A stretch of DNA of 64,000 nt from Photobacterium obscurum (GCF_026191635.1 NZ_JAKRRW010000012.1:1-64000), one strand, 5' to 3'; positions 8,033 to 17,184 are shown, numbered from the stretch's first letter. Translations and numbers: made by a program. The notes: generated by a model not told the origin, from the letters alone.

Positions 8033-9961
8033 ATGTACCAGCAAACACTGAAAAACTACTTTGGTTTCGATAGCCTTCGTCCGGGGCAAGAAGAAGTCAT
8101 CACACGTATTTTAAATGGCGAATCAGCTTGTGCTATTTTCCCTACCGGTTCGGGAAAGTCACTGTGCTACCAGCTACCTGCTGTTCAGTTGCCTCATTTA
8201 ACCTTAGTGATTTCACCTTTGTTGGCATTGATGAAAGATCAGCTCGACTTTCTCCATAGCAAGAATATTCCTGCCGCCTCGATAGACTCCAGCCAGAGTT
8301 GGGAAGAAAGCCAACAGGTGATGCAAGGCGTCAGAAACGGCGAGATCAAAGTACTAATGATCTCAGTCGAGAGGCTCAACAACGAACGTTTCCGTCACTT
8401 CATCTCACAAGTTCCGATTTCGTTACTGGTGGTTGATGAAGCGCACTGTATCTCTGAGTGGGGGCATAACTTTCGTCCCGACTACCTGAAGCTTCCCCAT
8501 CACCGACAATGGCTCAACATCCCCCAGGTACTGTTGTTAACAGCGACCGCAACGCCTGCCGTTATCGAAGATATGAGCCGCAAATTCTCGATTGAGAAGA
8601 GCAATGTCGTCGTTACTGGCTTCTACCGTCATAACCTCGATCTGAGCATCGCTCCGACAACAGATACAGATAAGTCGCAGGCCTTACTCGCTCAGCTAGA
8701 GGAAAGTCCCGAACAACCAACGATAGTGTATGTGACATTACAAAAAGCTGCTGAGAATTTGGCAAGCTGGTTAAATCAGCAGGGCTACCGTGCACAAGCC
8801 TACCATGCAGGAATGGATAGCGAGCAAAGGCAGCAGATCCAGCAAGCTTTCATGTCAGGTAAACACCACTGTATTATTGCCACCATCGCTTTTGGAATGG
8901 GGATCGACAAGTCTGATATCCGACGAGTTGTTCACTACGATCTGCCTAAATCCATAGAAAACTACAGCCAGGAAATTGGTCGTGCCGGACGTGATGGAGC
9001 CCCCTCGCAGTGTACCGTTCTGGCTAACAAATCTGGCTTGAATGTCCTCGAAAACTTTGTCTACGGTGATACACCGGATCAAGCTGCGATTGAAGCCGTT
9101 TTGGCCCAAATTCAAGCAAGTCAGGGGCAATGGGAAGTGATGCTGTCACGACTTTCCAAAGATACAAACATTCGTTTGTTGCCACTTAAGACACTGCTCG
9201 TCTATTTGGAAATGCACCAAATTATCGAACCGCAATATACCTATTTTGCAGATTACCGATTCAAGTTGCTCAAAGCTCAACAAGATATCATTGCTCAGTT
9301 TGAGGGAGAGCGTCGACAGTTTGTCAGTAACATTTTTGCTTGTTCGCCAAAAGCAAGAACTTGGCATACTGTTGATTTCGACGCCCTCTGGCAAAGTAAT
9401 CAAACAGAAAGAAAGCGAGTCGTTGCCGCTATCGACTATTTCAATGAAAAAGGCTGGATAGAGCTAGAAAGCAAACAGATGACAGATGTCTACCGCGTAC
9501 AAAATCCTCGTTTTGATATCTGTGAGCAAGCTGCGGGGCTGTATGCGCTATTCCTGCAAAAAGAAAGTAGCGAGATTGAACGTATTACGCGGATGCTTAG
9601 CTTCTTTGAAAGCAGTCAATGTCTGAGCCATACACTGGCCAGTTATTTTGCGGATGCCAACGCGCCTGAACAATGCGGGCATTGCTCAGTTTGCCGGGGG
9701 CAAATTGCCTCGTTACCCGGTAACGAACAATTGCCAGAAATTTCAGCTAACTCATTAAAAGCCTGGTGCGATCCCTTTATATCAGCTTGTTCTACACAAC
9801 CTTCAGCGGCAGCCGTAACCCGTTTTCTTTGCGGCATGACATCGCCTTTGAATACCAAAGTCAAAGCGCGGCAAATGTCAGGCTTTGCGAAACTAGAAGC
9901 TTACCCATTCCGACAAACTCAAGAGTTAATTACTCACGTTTATCCACACTTAGTTAGATAA
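8033..9961 (+). CDS. RecQ-family ATP-dependent DNA helicase
   Basis: A 642-residue superfamily 2 helicase that unwinds DNA 3' to 5'. The Q-motif region FGFDSLRPGQEEVI, Walker A FPTGSGKSLCYQLP near residue 40, DEAH box (VVDEAHCISEWGHNFRPDY), TATATP and the motif VI sequence QEIGRAGRDG are all present. A C-terminal zinc-binding element is represented by CGHCSVCRG. There is no HRDC domain of canonical RecQ type visible, and the middle region is longer. It is therefore probably the second RecQ-like helicase found in Vibrionaceae, not the main recQ. It stands alone on the plus strand. Confidence 0.9.
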   Translation: MYQQTLKNYFGFDSLRPGQEEVITRILNGESACAIFPTGSGKSLCYQLPAVQLPHLTLVISPLLALMKDQLDFLHSKNIPAASIDSSQSWEESQQVMQGVRNGEIKVLMISVERLNNERFRHFISQVPISLLVVDEAHCISEWGHNFRPDYLKLPHHRQWLNIPQVLLLTATATPAVIEDMSRKFSIEKSNVVVTGFYRHNLDLSIAPTTDTDKSQALLAQLEESPEQPTIVYVTLQKAAENLASWLNQQGYRAQAYHAGMDSEQRQQIQQAFMSGKHHCIIATIAFGMGIDKSDIRRVVHYDLPKSIENYSQEIGRAGRDGAPSQCTVLANKSGLNVLENFVYGDTPDQAAIEAVLAQIQASQGQWEVMLSRLSKDTNIRLLPLKTLLVYLEMHQIIEPQYTYFADYRFKLLKAQQDIIAQFEGERRQFVSNIFACSPKARTWHTVDFDALWQSNQTERKRVVAAIDYFNEKGWIELESKQMTDVYRVQNPRFDICEQAAGLYALFLQKESSEIERITRMLSFFESSQCLSHTLASYFADANAPEQCGHCSVCRGQIASLPGNEQLPEISANSLKAWCDPFISACSTQPSAAAVTRFLCGMTSPLNTKVKARQMSGFAKLEAYPFRQTQELITHVYPHLVR

Positions 9962-9987
9962 GCCCATTCCTCTCCCCTAGTCATATG

Positions 9988-10020
9988 TTGCTGAGCCGAT
10001 TCAATTATCAGGCTTAGCAA
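9988..10020 (+). terminator. stem-loop after the RecQ-family helicase gene
   Basis: A ten-base-pair stem TTGCTGAGCC/GGCTTAGCAA with one G-U pair begins 26 bp after the stop. The following sequence is not a T-run, so termination would be weak or Rho-assisted. Confidence 0.4.
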
Positions 10021-10174
10021 TATTGACTTAGTAACGCATACAGATCAGTTCTCAGTCGGCTTTAGATTGAACAGTCGGCTTAAGCAAACATACTTTTCAA
10101 CATTAATGAATAGCGATCTTGGTCACGAAGTTTTAAAATAACCGCATAATATCAACGGGGAAAGAGTTTAAGTC

Positions 10175-10474
10175 ATGTCAAACGAAGAACTAGATTACCA
10201 AACATGTGAAGCTTGTGGTGTTTCAGCTGAAATGGGTTTCATCATCAAGGAAGGTGATGATGTTGCTCAGGTTCATATTTACGCAAACGGTAAGGCCGCG
10301 CTAGAAGCTGAACTAAACAACTACCTTGCACTTGCAAAAGAAGTAAACGCAAACTTCAAGTATGAAGCGTCATCACTTACTGATGACAGCCAAGAGCTAA
10401 CTGCACGTATCCAGTTCGAGTGCAGCGCTGAAAAGCTTATTTTTGAACTAAAGAGCCGTTCAATTGCTAAGTAA
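10175..10474 (+). CDS. yfcZ: YfcZ/YiiS family protein (DUF406)
   Basis: A 99-residue acidic cytoplasmic protein. The N-terminal CEACGVSAEMGFII and the central EAELNNYLALAKEVN stretch match the YfcZ/YiiS family, which is conserved in Enterobacterales and Vibrionaceae but has no established function. A purine-rich ribosome binding site (GGGGAAAG) precedes the ATG. It is a single-gene transcript ending at a strong terminator about 90 bp downstream. Codon use looks like a highly expressed gene. Confidence 0.85.
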   Translation: MSNEELDYQTCEACGVSAEMGFIIKEGDDVAQVHIYANGKAALEAELNNYLALAKEVNANFKYEASSLTDDSQELTARIQFECSAEKLIFELKSRSIAK

Positions 10475-10565
10475 TGGTTGCAGGAAGCCACATCAGCCTT
10501 GCCAGCATTAAGTTGAACTGATGGTTGTTATGTAGTTTCCTTACAAAACATTTAGTTAAGAACAA

Positions 10566-10597
10566 AAGCCAATTCCCATAAGGAATTGGCTTTTTTT
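10566..10597 (+). terminator. Rho-independent terminator of yfcZ
   Basis: A perfect eleven-base-pair stem (AAGCCAATTCC/GGAATTGGCTT) with a five-base loop is followed by a run of T. It lies 92 bp after the yfcZ stop. Confidence 0.9.
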
Positions 10598-10845
10598 ATG
10601 TTCGTAACAAACTATATTTACAACTAGCACGACAAATTATCGTAAACAAAGGATGTTTAACCAGTTAACTGGTCTGATATGTAAAGTTATTCTTTTGTAG
10701 GTAGTATTAAACCACGCGCACATGGATGCCTTTCGCGCATTTAAGACTGGTAAATGAACTCATTTTGTATGAAAATAACAGCATATTATGAATCATTAGG
10801 CACATGGTGTTAACTGTAACCCCATGAACGAAAAGGAATAGTTCG

Positions 10846-11010
10846 ATGAATACTAATAAAGCAAAAGTGATCGCAAACTGGAAGCCAACCAACTCACGCG
10901 AGTCAGCGGCAATGAAAGAGTTGCTGATGCAAGAGATGGGGGCAACAACAGAACATCACCAAGGGGGGACAGGCAAGCTGGCACCCAACTCAGGCCGTAT
11001 GGTTCGTTAA
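10846..11010 (+). CDS. small conserved-looking gene, 54 residues
   Basis: An ATG eight bases after AAAAGGAATAG opens a 54-codon frame ending in TAA. The product is soluble: an N-terminal basic part (NTNKAKVIANWKPTNSRES), a short helix (AAMKELLMQEMG) and a Gly/His-rich tail (TTEHHQGGTGKLAPNSG). It has no membrane segment or cysteines. It stands alone between the yfcZ terminator and a strong stem-loop, so it looks like its own transcription unit. No family was recognised. Confidence 0.6.
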   Translation: MNTNKAKVIANWKPTNSRESAAMKELLMQEMGATTEHHQGGTGKLAPNSGRMVR

Positions 11011-11110
11011 AATTGTTTCGCTAATTATAAATAATGGTAAACATAGGGCTTAGATGGGTAAAGACTAGTAGCCAATCTATCTATATCTCAGTTTCCCCTA
11101 CTGTTATTAA

Positions 11111-11138
11111 AACGCAGTGTTATCACTAACACTGCGTT
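11111..11138. terminator. stem-loop between convergent genes
   Basis: A perfect twelve-base-pair stem AACGCAGTGTTA/TAACACTGCGTT with loop TCAC lies between the 54-codon gene and the DUF1496 gene. TTTCCC follows on the plus strand and TTTTAATAA on the minus strand, so it probably serves both directions. Confidence 0.75.
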
Positions 11139-11158
11139 TCCCCCCCAAGCGCAAAATC

Positions 11159-11440
11159 TTAATCTTTAGCTTTGATTCTGTGCCACTTTAACCTACCGTT
11201 TGACTCAAAATCATTTTCAGGCTTGCACTCCAAAACAATCTTATCGACAACTAACACAGCACCGAGAGAATAATCCTTCCCCTCATACATGCACACTCTG
11301 TGATTGAATGAGCTAGACTGCACCGTAATTTCCGGCCTATGTTTTACTGAAACTTCTTTTGCCGATAAATTTACCGAAGATACTGCTACCAGCAATAGTA
11401 GCAATACCGACAACGGCTTGATTATAATCCTGCTTATCAT
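11159..11440 (-). CDS. exported DUF1496 (YnjH-like) protein
   Basis: A 93-residue small exported protein. The signal peptide is visible (IIIKPLSVLLLLLVAVSS, cleavage after NLSA). The mature part carries the DUF1496 pattern: C-M-Y-E-G-K-D-Y-S-L-G-A then a final Cys in VLECKPEN. The two cysteines may form a disulfide in the periplasm. The function of the family is unknown. The start at 11440 has AGAAGGTGCTT before it; an in-frame extension to 11608 lacks this and would bury the signal peptide. Confidence 0.82.
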   Translation of the reverse strand: MISRIIIKPLSVLLLLLVAVSSVNLSAKEVSVKHRPEITVQSSSFNHRVCMYEGKDYSLGAVLVVDKIVLECKPENDFESNGRLKWHRIKAKD

Positions 11441-11617
11441 AAGCACCTTCTCTGCCAACAAGCTATGTCTCACACCTATTGTGAACATTGATAACCACTT
11501 TCTAAGGCTCATACCAACCAAATGTACCAGAAAGAACCGAAACAATACCTGCTTCAATATCAATAAATAAGTGTTACATACCCATTGATGATCCATAGAT
11601 AGTTTCAAACTATAGCT

Positions 11618-12682
11618 TTATTTGATCGCTGGGCGAGATGATTCTAACGTACGATACTTTTGATAAAAATCAATCAGCATCGAAATCGCAATCATATAGG
11701 CGGAGGCCAAAATTATCTGAATAACTCGACCGTAAAAACTGACTTCAATTAACTTACTGTCTGAAGAAATTGTCCCACCGAGAACCACAAGCAGCGCGGA
11801 CATCACCCCAGCCCAAATAGGCGCTTTTTGTGGTTGTTGATAAATTTTGGCGCCAATGACCAGGCTAACCAATGTGATTAAAGCCATAAAAAAGACAAAG
11901 TATGGTGTTGTAACCAGCAACTCGTATATCAATACGGCAAATCCCCCACCCACCCCGTTGGTCAGGAGCAAGAAGAGACTAACTTTAATACTTTTAACTC
12001 CTGTTGTTTGCAATGACAAAATGCCAATAAACACCATGGTCAATATTGCGCCATTAATCTGGAAGTAATAAAAAAAGACAATCACTGGGTAGGCGATAAG
12101 CAGTGCGAGCAAGGCATCTTGGATACGTTGAGTTGTGGGAAGCGAACTACTTATTGAACTAGTGGTCTGTGGCTGTTCTTTTTCAGGCAGTAGCCAATGC
12201 AGAATGATAAACGCAAGGACAGCAAGAACGCCAGAAACACTCAACCCCAGGCCCACATACAGAATTAACCCCGGATTAGTGATACCCAAGTAAGGCAACA
12301 ACATCACAGCGATCATCAATATCGTGGCGAAGAAATTCCATCGAGGGTCTAGGAAAAGGTAATAGGCCCAAAACATTAGCAGCGCCACCAACAGCAACAA
12401 AACCAATGGATAGTGGGCTGCGCCTAACCCAAGAGCCATCCCAACCAGAACAGTTAAGACCATTGCCATGATCAGCTGCTGATAGATTTCGTGACTAGGT
12501 GATGAATAATCAGCCAAGAATTTTGCTAGAAAGACCGGAAAGATAAAAGATAAGCCCCAGCCGATACCAAATGCAAGTCCACAACTAACCGAAACCGCCA
12601 GCACATAGCGCAAAACACGACAATAATATATCGACTGTTCTGCCTGCTCTTCCCGCCCTCGAGTAATCTCACTATCGGACAT
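11618..12682 (-). CDS. DUF2955/FUSC-like inner-membrane protein of an efflux system
   Basis: A 354-residue membrane protein with about ten helices in two halves and no large soluble domain, as in the DUF2955 group of FUSC-like (aromatic acid exporter-like) proteins. Starting at the ATG at 12682 makes it overlap the end of the HlyD gene by eleven bases (ATGTCCGATAG), a coupling arrangement. An upstream ATG at 12727 is possible but lacks a ribosome binding site. With its HlyD neighbour it probably forms an inner-membrane pump unit. The substrate is unknown and no outer-membrane TolC-type gene is adjacent. Confidence 0.75.
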   Translation of the reverse strand: MSDSEITRGREEQAEQSIYYCRVLRYVLAVSVSCGLAFGIGWGLSFIFPVFLAKFLADYSSPSHEIYQQLIMAMVLTVLVGMALGLGAAHYPLVLLLLVALLMFWAYYLFLDPRWNFFATILMIAVMLLPYLGITNPGLILYVGLGLSVSGVLAVLAFIILHWLLPEKEQPQTTSSISSSLPTTQRIQDALLALLIAYPVIVFFYYFQINGAILTMVFIGILSLQTTGVKSIKVSLFLLLTNGVGGGFAVLIYELLVTTPYFVFFMALITLVSLVIGAKIYQQPQKAPIWAGVMSALLVVLGGTISSDSKLIEVSFYGRVIQIILASAYMIAISMLIDFYQKYRTLESSRPAIK

Positions 12683-13853
12683 AAGACAGCCAGCTGATAA
12701 CACGGATCCAAGCGCGGCCAAAAACATTCAATATCGAGCTATCCTGGGTATAGACAATCACGTCTGCCTGACCGCCAACCCGACGGAATCCCCTCGCAGT
12801 ATCATCATCAAAACGTACCGTTACCGGAAACCGTTGAGTCTGCCGCAACCATCCTGTTTGCCCGGTCACTGAGGCTAATTGGCCCGCCTGCTCATTCTGG
12901 CCCCAGCTAATCCCCCAATCAATACTGGCCACTTTCCCTTTAAATACCTTACCGGGCGCATAATCGAGGACTATCTCAGCCTCATCGCCAACAATCATTT
13001 TTCCTAAACTATTCTCGCGAAAATAGGCATCGATCCATACATCTTCACCGGAAACAAATGTCAGTAGTGGCTGTCCAGAACGAGCGTAAAAACCTTCATC
13101 CAACCGAAAGTTGCTCACCCCTCCCATAGCCGGGGCTCGTAATATGGTTCGCTCCAAATCGATCTGTGCTTTTTGCAACTTAAGCAAGGCAGATTTCACG
13201 GCGCTATTTTCCTTGCCGCTGGTACCAAGCTGTTTTCTGGCCTGCTCCAGATTTGCCTGTGCCGTTGCAACCTGTGCTTTAGCACTTTCCAGTGCTGCAC
13301 GGGTTTTATCTGCTTCAGCCTTGGGAACAATACCTTTTTTGCTCAACGCAAGAATACGTGAAGCCTGAGTCCGAACATGCGCCTGATTAGCTAACGCATC
13401 GGAAAGTTGGGCCTGAGCCGAGGCTACTGAAGCCGTTTGAACACCAACACTTTGCCCTGCTTTGACTAATCCTTGCTCAGCTTCCTGCACAGCCAACTGA
13501 TAGTCAGCAGGATCAATTTTAACTAACGGCACCCCAGCCTGGACAACATCATTGGGCTCAACTGACACTTCGACCACCCGACCGGACACCAAAGGGGTTA
13601 CCGGGATTACATAACCACGAACACGTGCCATATCAGTAGACGGGATATAACGATCAGCCAGAACATAAAATACAAACAAACCAATACAAATAAGCAGCAC
13701 CACCACCGTCATCTTTTTCACCTTATCCGACGGTGACGGTTCTTTCTTGGTCCTGCCTAAACGCTCTTTTTTAACGCGTTTAGGTTTGGCTCCTTTTGGG
13801 GCTATTCGCTCACCGGGTTCAGCCTGAACATTCGGCATGTTCTCTTCTGACAT
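12672..13853 (-). CDS. HlyD/EmrA-family membrane fusion protein
   Basis: A 393-residue periplasmic adaptor. A basic cytoplasmic N-terminus (KGAKPKRVKKERLGRTKK) is followed by one helix (VVLLICIGLFVFYVL) at about residues 50-65, a biotinyl-lipoyl-like strand (RGYVIPVTPLVSGRVVEV), a long coiled-coil hairpin rich in Ala, Gln and Lys, and the C-terminal barrel with WIDAYFRENSLGKM. It would link the DUF2955 pump to an outer-membrane channel. It is the first gene of the pair, and its stop overlaps the next start. Confidence 0.9.
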   Translation of the reverse strand: MSEENMPNVQAEPGERIAPKGAKPKRVKKERLGRTKKEPSPSDKVKKMTVVVLLICIGLFVFYVLADRYIPSTDMARVRGYVIPVTPLVSGRVVEVSVEPNDVVQAGVPLVKIDPADYQLAVQEAEQGLVKAGQSVGVQTASVASAQAQLSDALANQAHVRTQASRILALSKKGIVPKAEADKTRAALESAKAQVATAQANLEQARKQLGTSGKENSAVKSALLKLQKAQIDLERTILRAPAMGGVSNFRLDEGFYARSGQPLLTFVSGEDVWIDAYFRENSLGKMIVGDEAEIVLDYAPGKVFKGKVASIDWGISWGQNEQAGQLASVTGQTGWLRQTQRFPVTVRFDDDTARGFRRVGGQADVIVYTQDSSILNVFGRAWIRVISWLSYVR

Positions 13854-13953
13854 ACTATGGCTCCGCTCACAGTCTTAACTCGATATTAAGAATAGCCACA
13901 TCAGAAATTCAGCATGCATTAACAAAGAGAAACACACTAAATGCTACAACATA

Positions 13954-15168
13954 TTACTTCTGCTGATGTTCAATTGGAGGAGAAACACTATCAATACTTC
14001 CTTCGGGCTCAGAACGCGAACTGACAAAGGCGCCGGTCAATGCGATTAGAGTCGAAAACATCATCGCCAAGATCATAGGCCAAAGCGTTTCAGTGCTTAA
14101 CATCGCAGCTAACGCACTCACTGCTGCACCAACACCGTACTGCGTCGCCCCAAGCAGTGCTGACGCAACTCCGGCGTTTTTACCAAAGTAGCGCATGAAA
14201 CAAGCACTGGAGTTGGACATAATACCGCCATTGGCTGCGATGGAAATTACAAACCCAGCAACGACAAACCAAAGGTTCTCTGGGGCAATAATCATAGCAC
14301 TAACCAATACCAAGCCGCCGATAAGCTGCATTCCCAAAAACGCTTTCAGCAGGCTTGATGGCTCGTAGGCTCTTAACAACATACTGTTGATCCGGTTTAC
14401 AATTACGATACCTGTCACATTGGCAATAAATAAACCCGAGAACAACTCAACCCCTACGCCAAAGTGTTCGATATAGGCAAAAGGTGCATTGGTAATGAAA
14501 GTCATTAGTACCGCATAGCCGAAAGCCTGAGCAAACAAATAACCTAGCGCACGGCGCTCTTTAAATACTGATAAATAGCCTCCGCTCGCTTTAGGCTTTT
14601 GCACTTTCTCTGTTTTAGGCATCACAACAGCCGCATTAATGGCAACAACCACAGCAACGGCACTAAGCATGATAAAAATCCAATGCCAGCCTAGTGTTTT
14701 CAGTATTACCATCCCTGCAGTCGGGGCAATAGATGGCGCCAACATCATAATCAATGCGATCAGAGAAAATAACCGAGCAGCTTCTTTGCCTTCGGCATTA
14801 TCACGAATAGTTGCAGGCACCCCTACAACGGCAATCCCTCCACCAATGGACTGCAAGACACGCCACGTCCACAACATTTCTAATGATTGCGCACTGGCAA
14901 GCAGCAGACTACCAATAGCAAAAACCAGTAAGCCGGTCACCATAATCGGCATCCGGCCCAAACGGTCCGATAACGGCCCTCCGATCAACTGGCCAATGGC
15001 CAAACCCAGTACGTAGATACTGACAGTAACCGCCACCATCGATGTTTCGATATTTAAGTCAGCAGCCATAACCGGAATAGCAGGCAAGTAGCTATCAATT
15101 GCAAAAGGAGACATGGCAAAAACGGCAGCAAGCAATACCAGCAACGACGTTGACATCTTTTTCTTCAT
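13954..15168 (-). CDS. Bcr/CflA-family multidrug MFS transporter
   Basis: A 404-residue, twelve-helix major facilitator protein. The N-terminal DSYLPAIPVMAADL and the motif A loop GGPLSDRLGRMPIM are typical of the Bcr/CflA drug exporters, as is the length. It would expel drugs or small metabolites in exchange for protons. Its ATG follows AGAGGTATCT. It is divergent from a MarR gene, and two palindromes in the shared 90 bp space overlap its promoter region, so the MarR protein probably represses both. Confidence 0.9.
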   Translation of the reverse strand: MKKKMSTSLLVLLAAVFAMSPFAIDSYLPAIPVMAADLNIETSMVAVTVSIYVLGLAIGQLIGGPLSDRLGRMPIMVTGLLVFAIGSLLLASAQSLEMLWTWRVLQSIGGGIAVVGVPATIRDNAEGKEAARLFSLIALIMMLAPSIAPTAGMVILKTLGWHWIFIMLSAVAVVVAINAAVVMPKTEKVQKPKASGGYLSVFKERRALGYLFAQAFGYAVLMTFITNAPFAYIEHFGVGVELFSGLFIANVTGIVIVNRINSMLLRAYEPSSLLKAFLGMQLIGGLVLVSAMIIAPENLWFVVAGFVISIAANGGIMSNSSACFMRYFGKNAGVASALLGATQYGVGAAVSALAAMLSTETLWPMILAMMFSTLIALTGAFVSSRSEPEGSIDSVSPPIEHQQK

Positions 15169-15182
15169 AGATACCTCTTATT

Positions 15183-15230
15183 TATCTTTCTAGAAAGATA
15201 TTAGCTGGCATTTATCTTTCCAGCAAGATA
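15183..15230. promoter_or_regulatory. two MarR-type operator palindromes
   Basis: TATCTTTCTAGAAAGATA (15183-15200) is a perfect 18-base palindrome. TATCTTTCCAGCAAGATA (15213-15230) is a near-copy with the same half-site. Their centres are 30 bp apart, about three helical turns, so dimers would bind on the same face. They sit between the divergent efflux and marR genes. Size and placement fit MarR operators; binding is inferred. Confidence 0.8.
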
Positions 15231-15260
15231 TATTTAACTCATCATTTGGAGGAGAAGATG

Positions 15261-15752
15261 ATGACGAAGCAAGAAAGCATCGCTAACATATTGAAAAAAA
15301 TTGAAGAAAACTGGCCTCAATCAGCTGAAAAATGCTCACCTGCGATCCTCCGAATACACCGTATTCACGATTATCATCAACAAGATTTAATTAAGATTGT
15401 TGAAGCAAATGATCTTCAACGCGCTGACTTTGGTGTGCTGGCAGCACTGCGAAGAGAAGGCGGTTCCTGCTGCTTATCGCCCACAGAACTCTACCAATCA
15501 ATGTTATTCAGCTCTGGGGGCTTAACGAAAGTACTCAACCGAGTGACAACCTTGGGCCTCATTGCACGTCTTGATAACCCAGAAGATAAGCGAAGCAAAT
15601 TAGTCCAATTGACAGAGAAAGGTAAGGTACTGATTGATAAGGTTATCCAGGAGCTCCACAACCATGAGCAACAAAGGATTTCGGTATTATCTGAGCAGGA
15701 ACAAGAGCAACTAAACGCGCTGCTAGAAAAGCTTCTTTCGGCAAGGGAGTAG
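15261..15752 (+). CDS. MarR-family transcriptional regulator
   Basis: A 163-residue winged-helix regulator. The recognition region reads LSPTELYQSMLFSSGGLTKVLNRV, here quoted in part, and the wing contains LDNPEDKRSKLVQLTEKGK, the standard MarR D-x-R-S/G signature. A strong GGAGGAG lies six bases before the ATG at 15261; the ATG at 15258 and a TTG at 15246 are less likely. It is divergent from the Bcr/CflA pump, with paired operators between, so it is probably a ligand-relieved repressor of the pump and of itself. Confidence 0.9.
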   Translation: MTKQESIANILKKIEENWPQSAEKCSPAILRIHRIHDYHQQDLIKIVEANDLQRADFGVLAALRREGGSCCLSPTELYQSMLFSSGGLTKVLNRVTTLGLIARLDNPEDKRSKLVQLTEKGKVLIDKVIQELHNHEQQRISVLSEQEQEQLNALLEKLLSARE

Positions 15753-15824
15753 AATGTGTAGGGAGTAAACCAGGCCCGATGTCTTGAGGCCTGATTTACT
15801 TAAAGCATCATGGTTGGTTGAAAA

Positions 15825-16172
15825 TTACTTTTCTGCCGCAATCACAGAAATTTCAACCAACAGCGCTTCACGAGCCATGCTTGCTTCTACGCAAGCACGT
15901 GCAGGTGCGTGGCCAGCAGGAACCCAGTTATCCCACACTTCGTTCATTTCAGCGAAGTCTTTCATATCTTTGATATAGATAGTGGCTGACAACATATGCT
16001 CCTTGTCACTGCCCGCTTGCTCCAGCAGTGCTTCAACTTTATCTAGCATTGTTGCAGTCTGCTCTTTGATGCCTTGAGTCGCATCGGCACAAACTTGTCC
16101 GCATAGATAAATCGTACCGTTGTGCTTTACGATACGGCTCATACGTTGCTTGGTTTCCTGACGTTCGATCAT
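15825..16172 (-). CDS. RidA/YjgF-family protein
   Basis: A 115-residue member of the RidA (YjgF/YER057c/UK114) superfamily. Archetypal members deaminate reactive enamine/imine intermediates. ARACVEA carries the conserved arginine of active RidA proteins, and GTIYLCGQV and [16 protein letters not shown] are typical. It belongs to a subgroup often annotated as RidA family rather than to canonical RidA. The ATG at 16172 follows TAAGGCAACGTG with suitable spacing; a GTG three bases earlier is an alternative. It stands alone, convergent with marR. Confidence 0.88.
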   Translation of the reverse strand: MIERQETKQRMSRIVKHNGTIYLCGQVCADATQGIKEQTATMLDKVEALLEQAGSDKEHMLSATIYIKDMKDFAEMNEVWDNWVPAGHAPARACVEASMAREALLVEISVIAAEK

Positions 16173-16338
16173 CACGTTGCCTTACATTTTAGAAAAGGAA
16201 TACAGCCCTAAACAGGGCGAAAAGAGCAAGTATTCTAGCGGTAATTGATTTGCGTTTAAACGATCTACGGCAGACCTTTAGCACAATAATTCAAACGATT
16301 ACCGCTAATGTGCATTATATATCCAGATAAGTACAAAC

Positions 16339-16887
16339 TTACCGCTCTGCTGAGTAAGGATCTTCTGCCAGGATGTAAGCGCGAAGGTCTGCTTTATTAG
16401 GGTGTTCATTCAACCATTGGCGGATTTCTCTCGCTTTGTCGTATGACTCTTTGCCAAACTTATCAGTATATATCTCAGCAAAGTTCTCCTTCGCGGTATT
16501 CATCCGAATATTTTTTTGCCATTGCGCTGTCAATACCGCATTCAGTGAACCCGCTAAGCCTCCCTTCTTGATCAGATCCCACTCACCTTTATCCAACCAA
16601 ACACCACCAACGAAAGAGCTATAATCCAATCGGTGTGAACTCTTCGATGTTATACGGAATTTCCGCATGATTTTTCCAGACTGAGGACAAAGTAAAGCAG
16701 TATCTGTATCAACGGCTTCGCACGAAACTTCGGTAGAAAATTGATACTCAGGATTATTCTCTTTCCATGACACGTAATCTTCGATCAGAATCCAGTTCCC
16801 TCCACAATGCGTGCAGGTGTGCGCACGGAACAAGCCATCAATAAAACTCGGCGATAAAACACCAACCTTACAACTCGTACACTTCAT
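16339..16887 (-). CDS. zinc-ribbon (TFIIB-type zf) protein
   Basis: A 182-residue protein beginning MKCTSC and continuing CTHCGGNW, a CxxC...CxxC zinc ribbon of the zf-TFIIB family. A second, partly degraded copy follows: LLCPQSGKIMRKFRI and GGVWLDKGEWDLIKK keep the GGVWLD hallmark, although the cysteine pairs are incomplete. The C-terminus is predicted helical. It is probably cytoplasmic, and its function is unknown. The gene stands alone. Two-ribbon proteins of this type are usual, so the damaged second ribbon is the odd feature. Confidence 0.75.
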   Translation of the reverse strand: MKCTSCKVGVLSPSFIDGLFRAHTCTHCGGNWILIEDYVSWKENNPEYQFSTEVSCEAVDTDTALLCPQSGKIMRKFRITSKSSHRLDYSSFVGGVWLDKGEWDLIKKGGLAGSLNAVLTAQWQKNIRMNTAKENFAEIYTDKFGKESYDKAREIRQWLNEHPNKADLRAYILAEDPYSAER

Positions 16888-17184
16888 TCTTTGTTACATC
16901 CTTAATTGAAACCCAAACCCTCTAGCAACAAATTAGAAAATACGTTGCATATCAGGATGAATACCATACGCGAACATGAGAAACAAAGCCAATGTTTATC
17001 AATTAGTTAAGTACAAAATGAGAGGTATAGAGTGAATTTTCACAAGGGGGAAATTGGGCGGTATTAATCAGGCTCAAACAGCCGATAATCTGTTCAAAAT
17101 GCAAGGTTCAGGTAATATCAGTATAAGCTGTTCAGGGAAGGGAGCTATAGGAGCAATGGTTCCCTTCAAGCCTCTATGAAAGTA
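16888..17184. other. intergenic region, no gene seen
   Basis: It holds the presumed leftward promoter of the zinc-ribbon gene and the 3' flank of the U32 gene. No open frame with a ribosome binding site or repeat was recognised. Confidence 0.45.

Noticed and set aside
7714..8034. Two overlapping open frames on opposite strands upstream of the RecQ gene
   Set aside because: Neither has a ribosome binding site or recognisable fold, and both cover the divergent promoter region.
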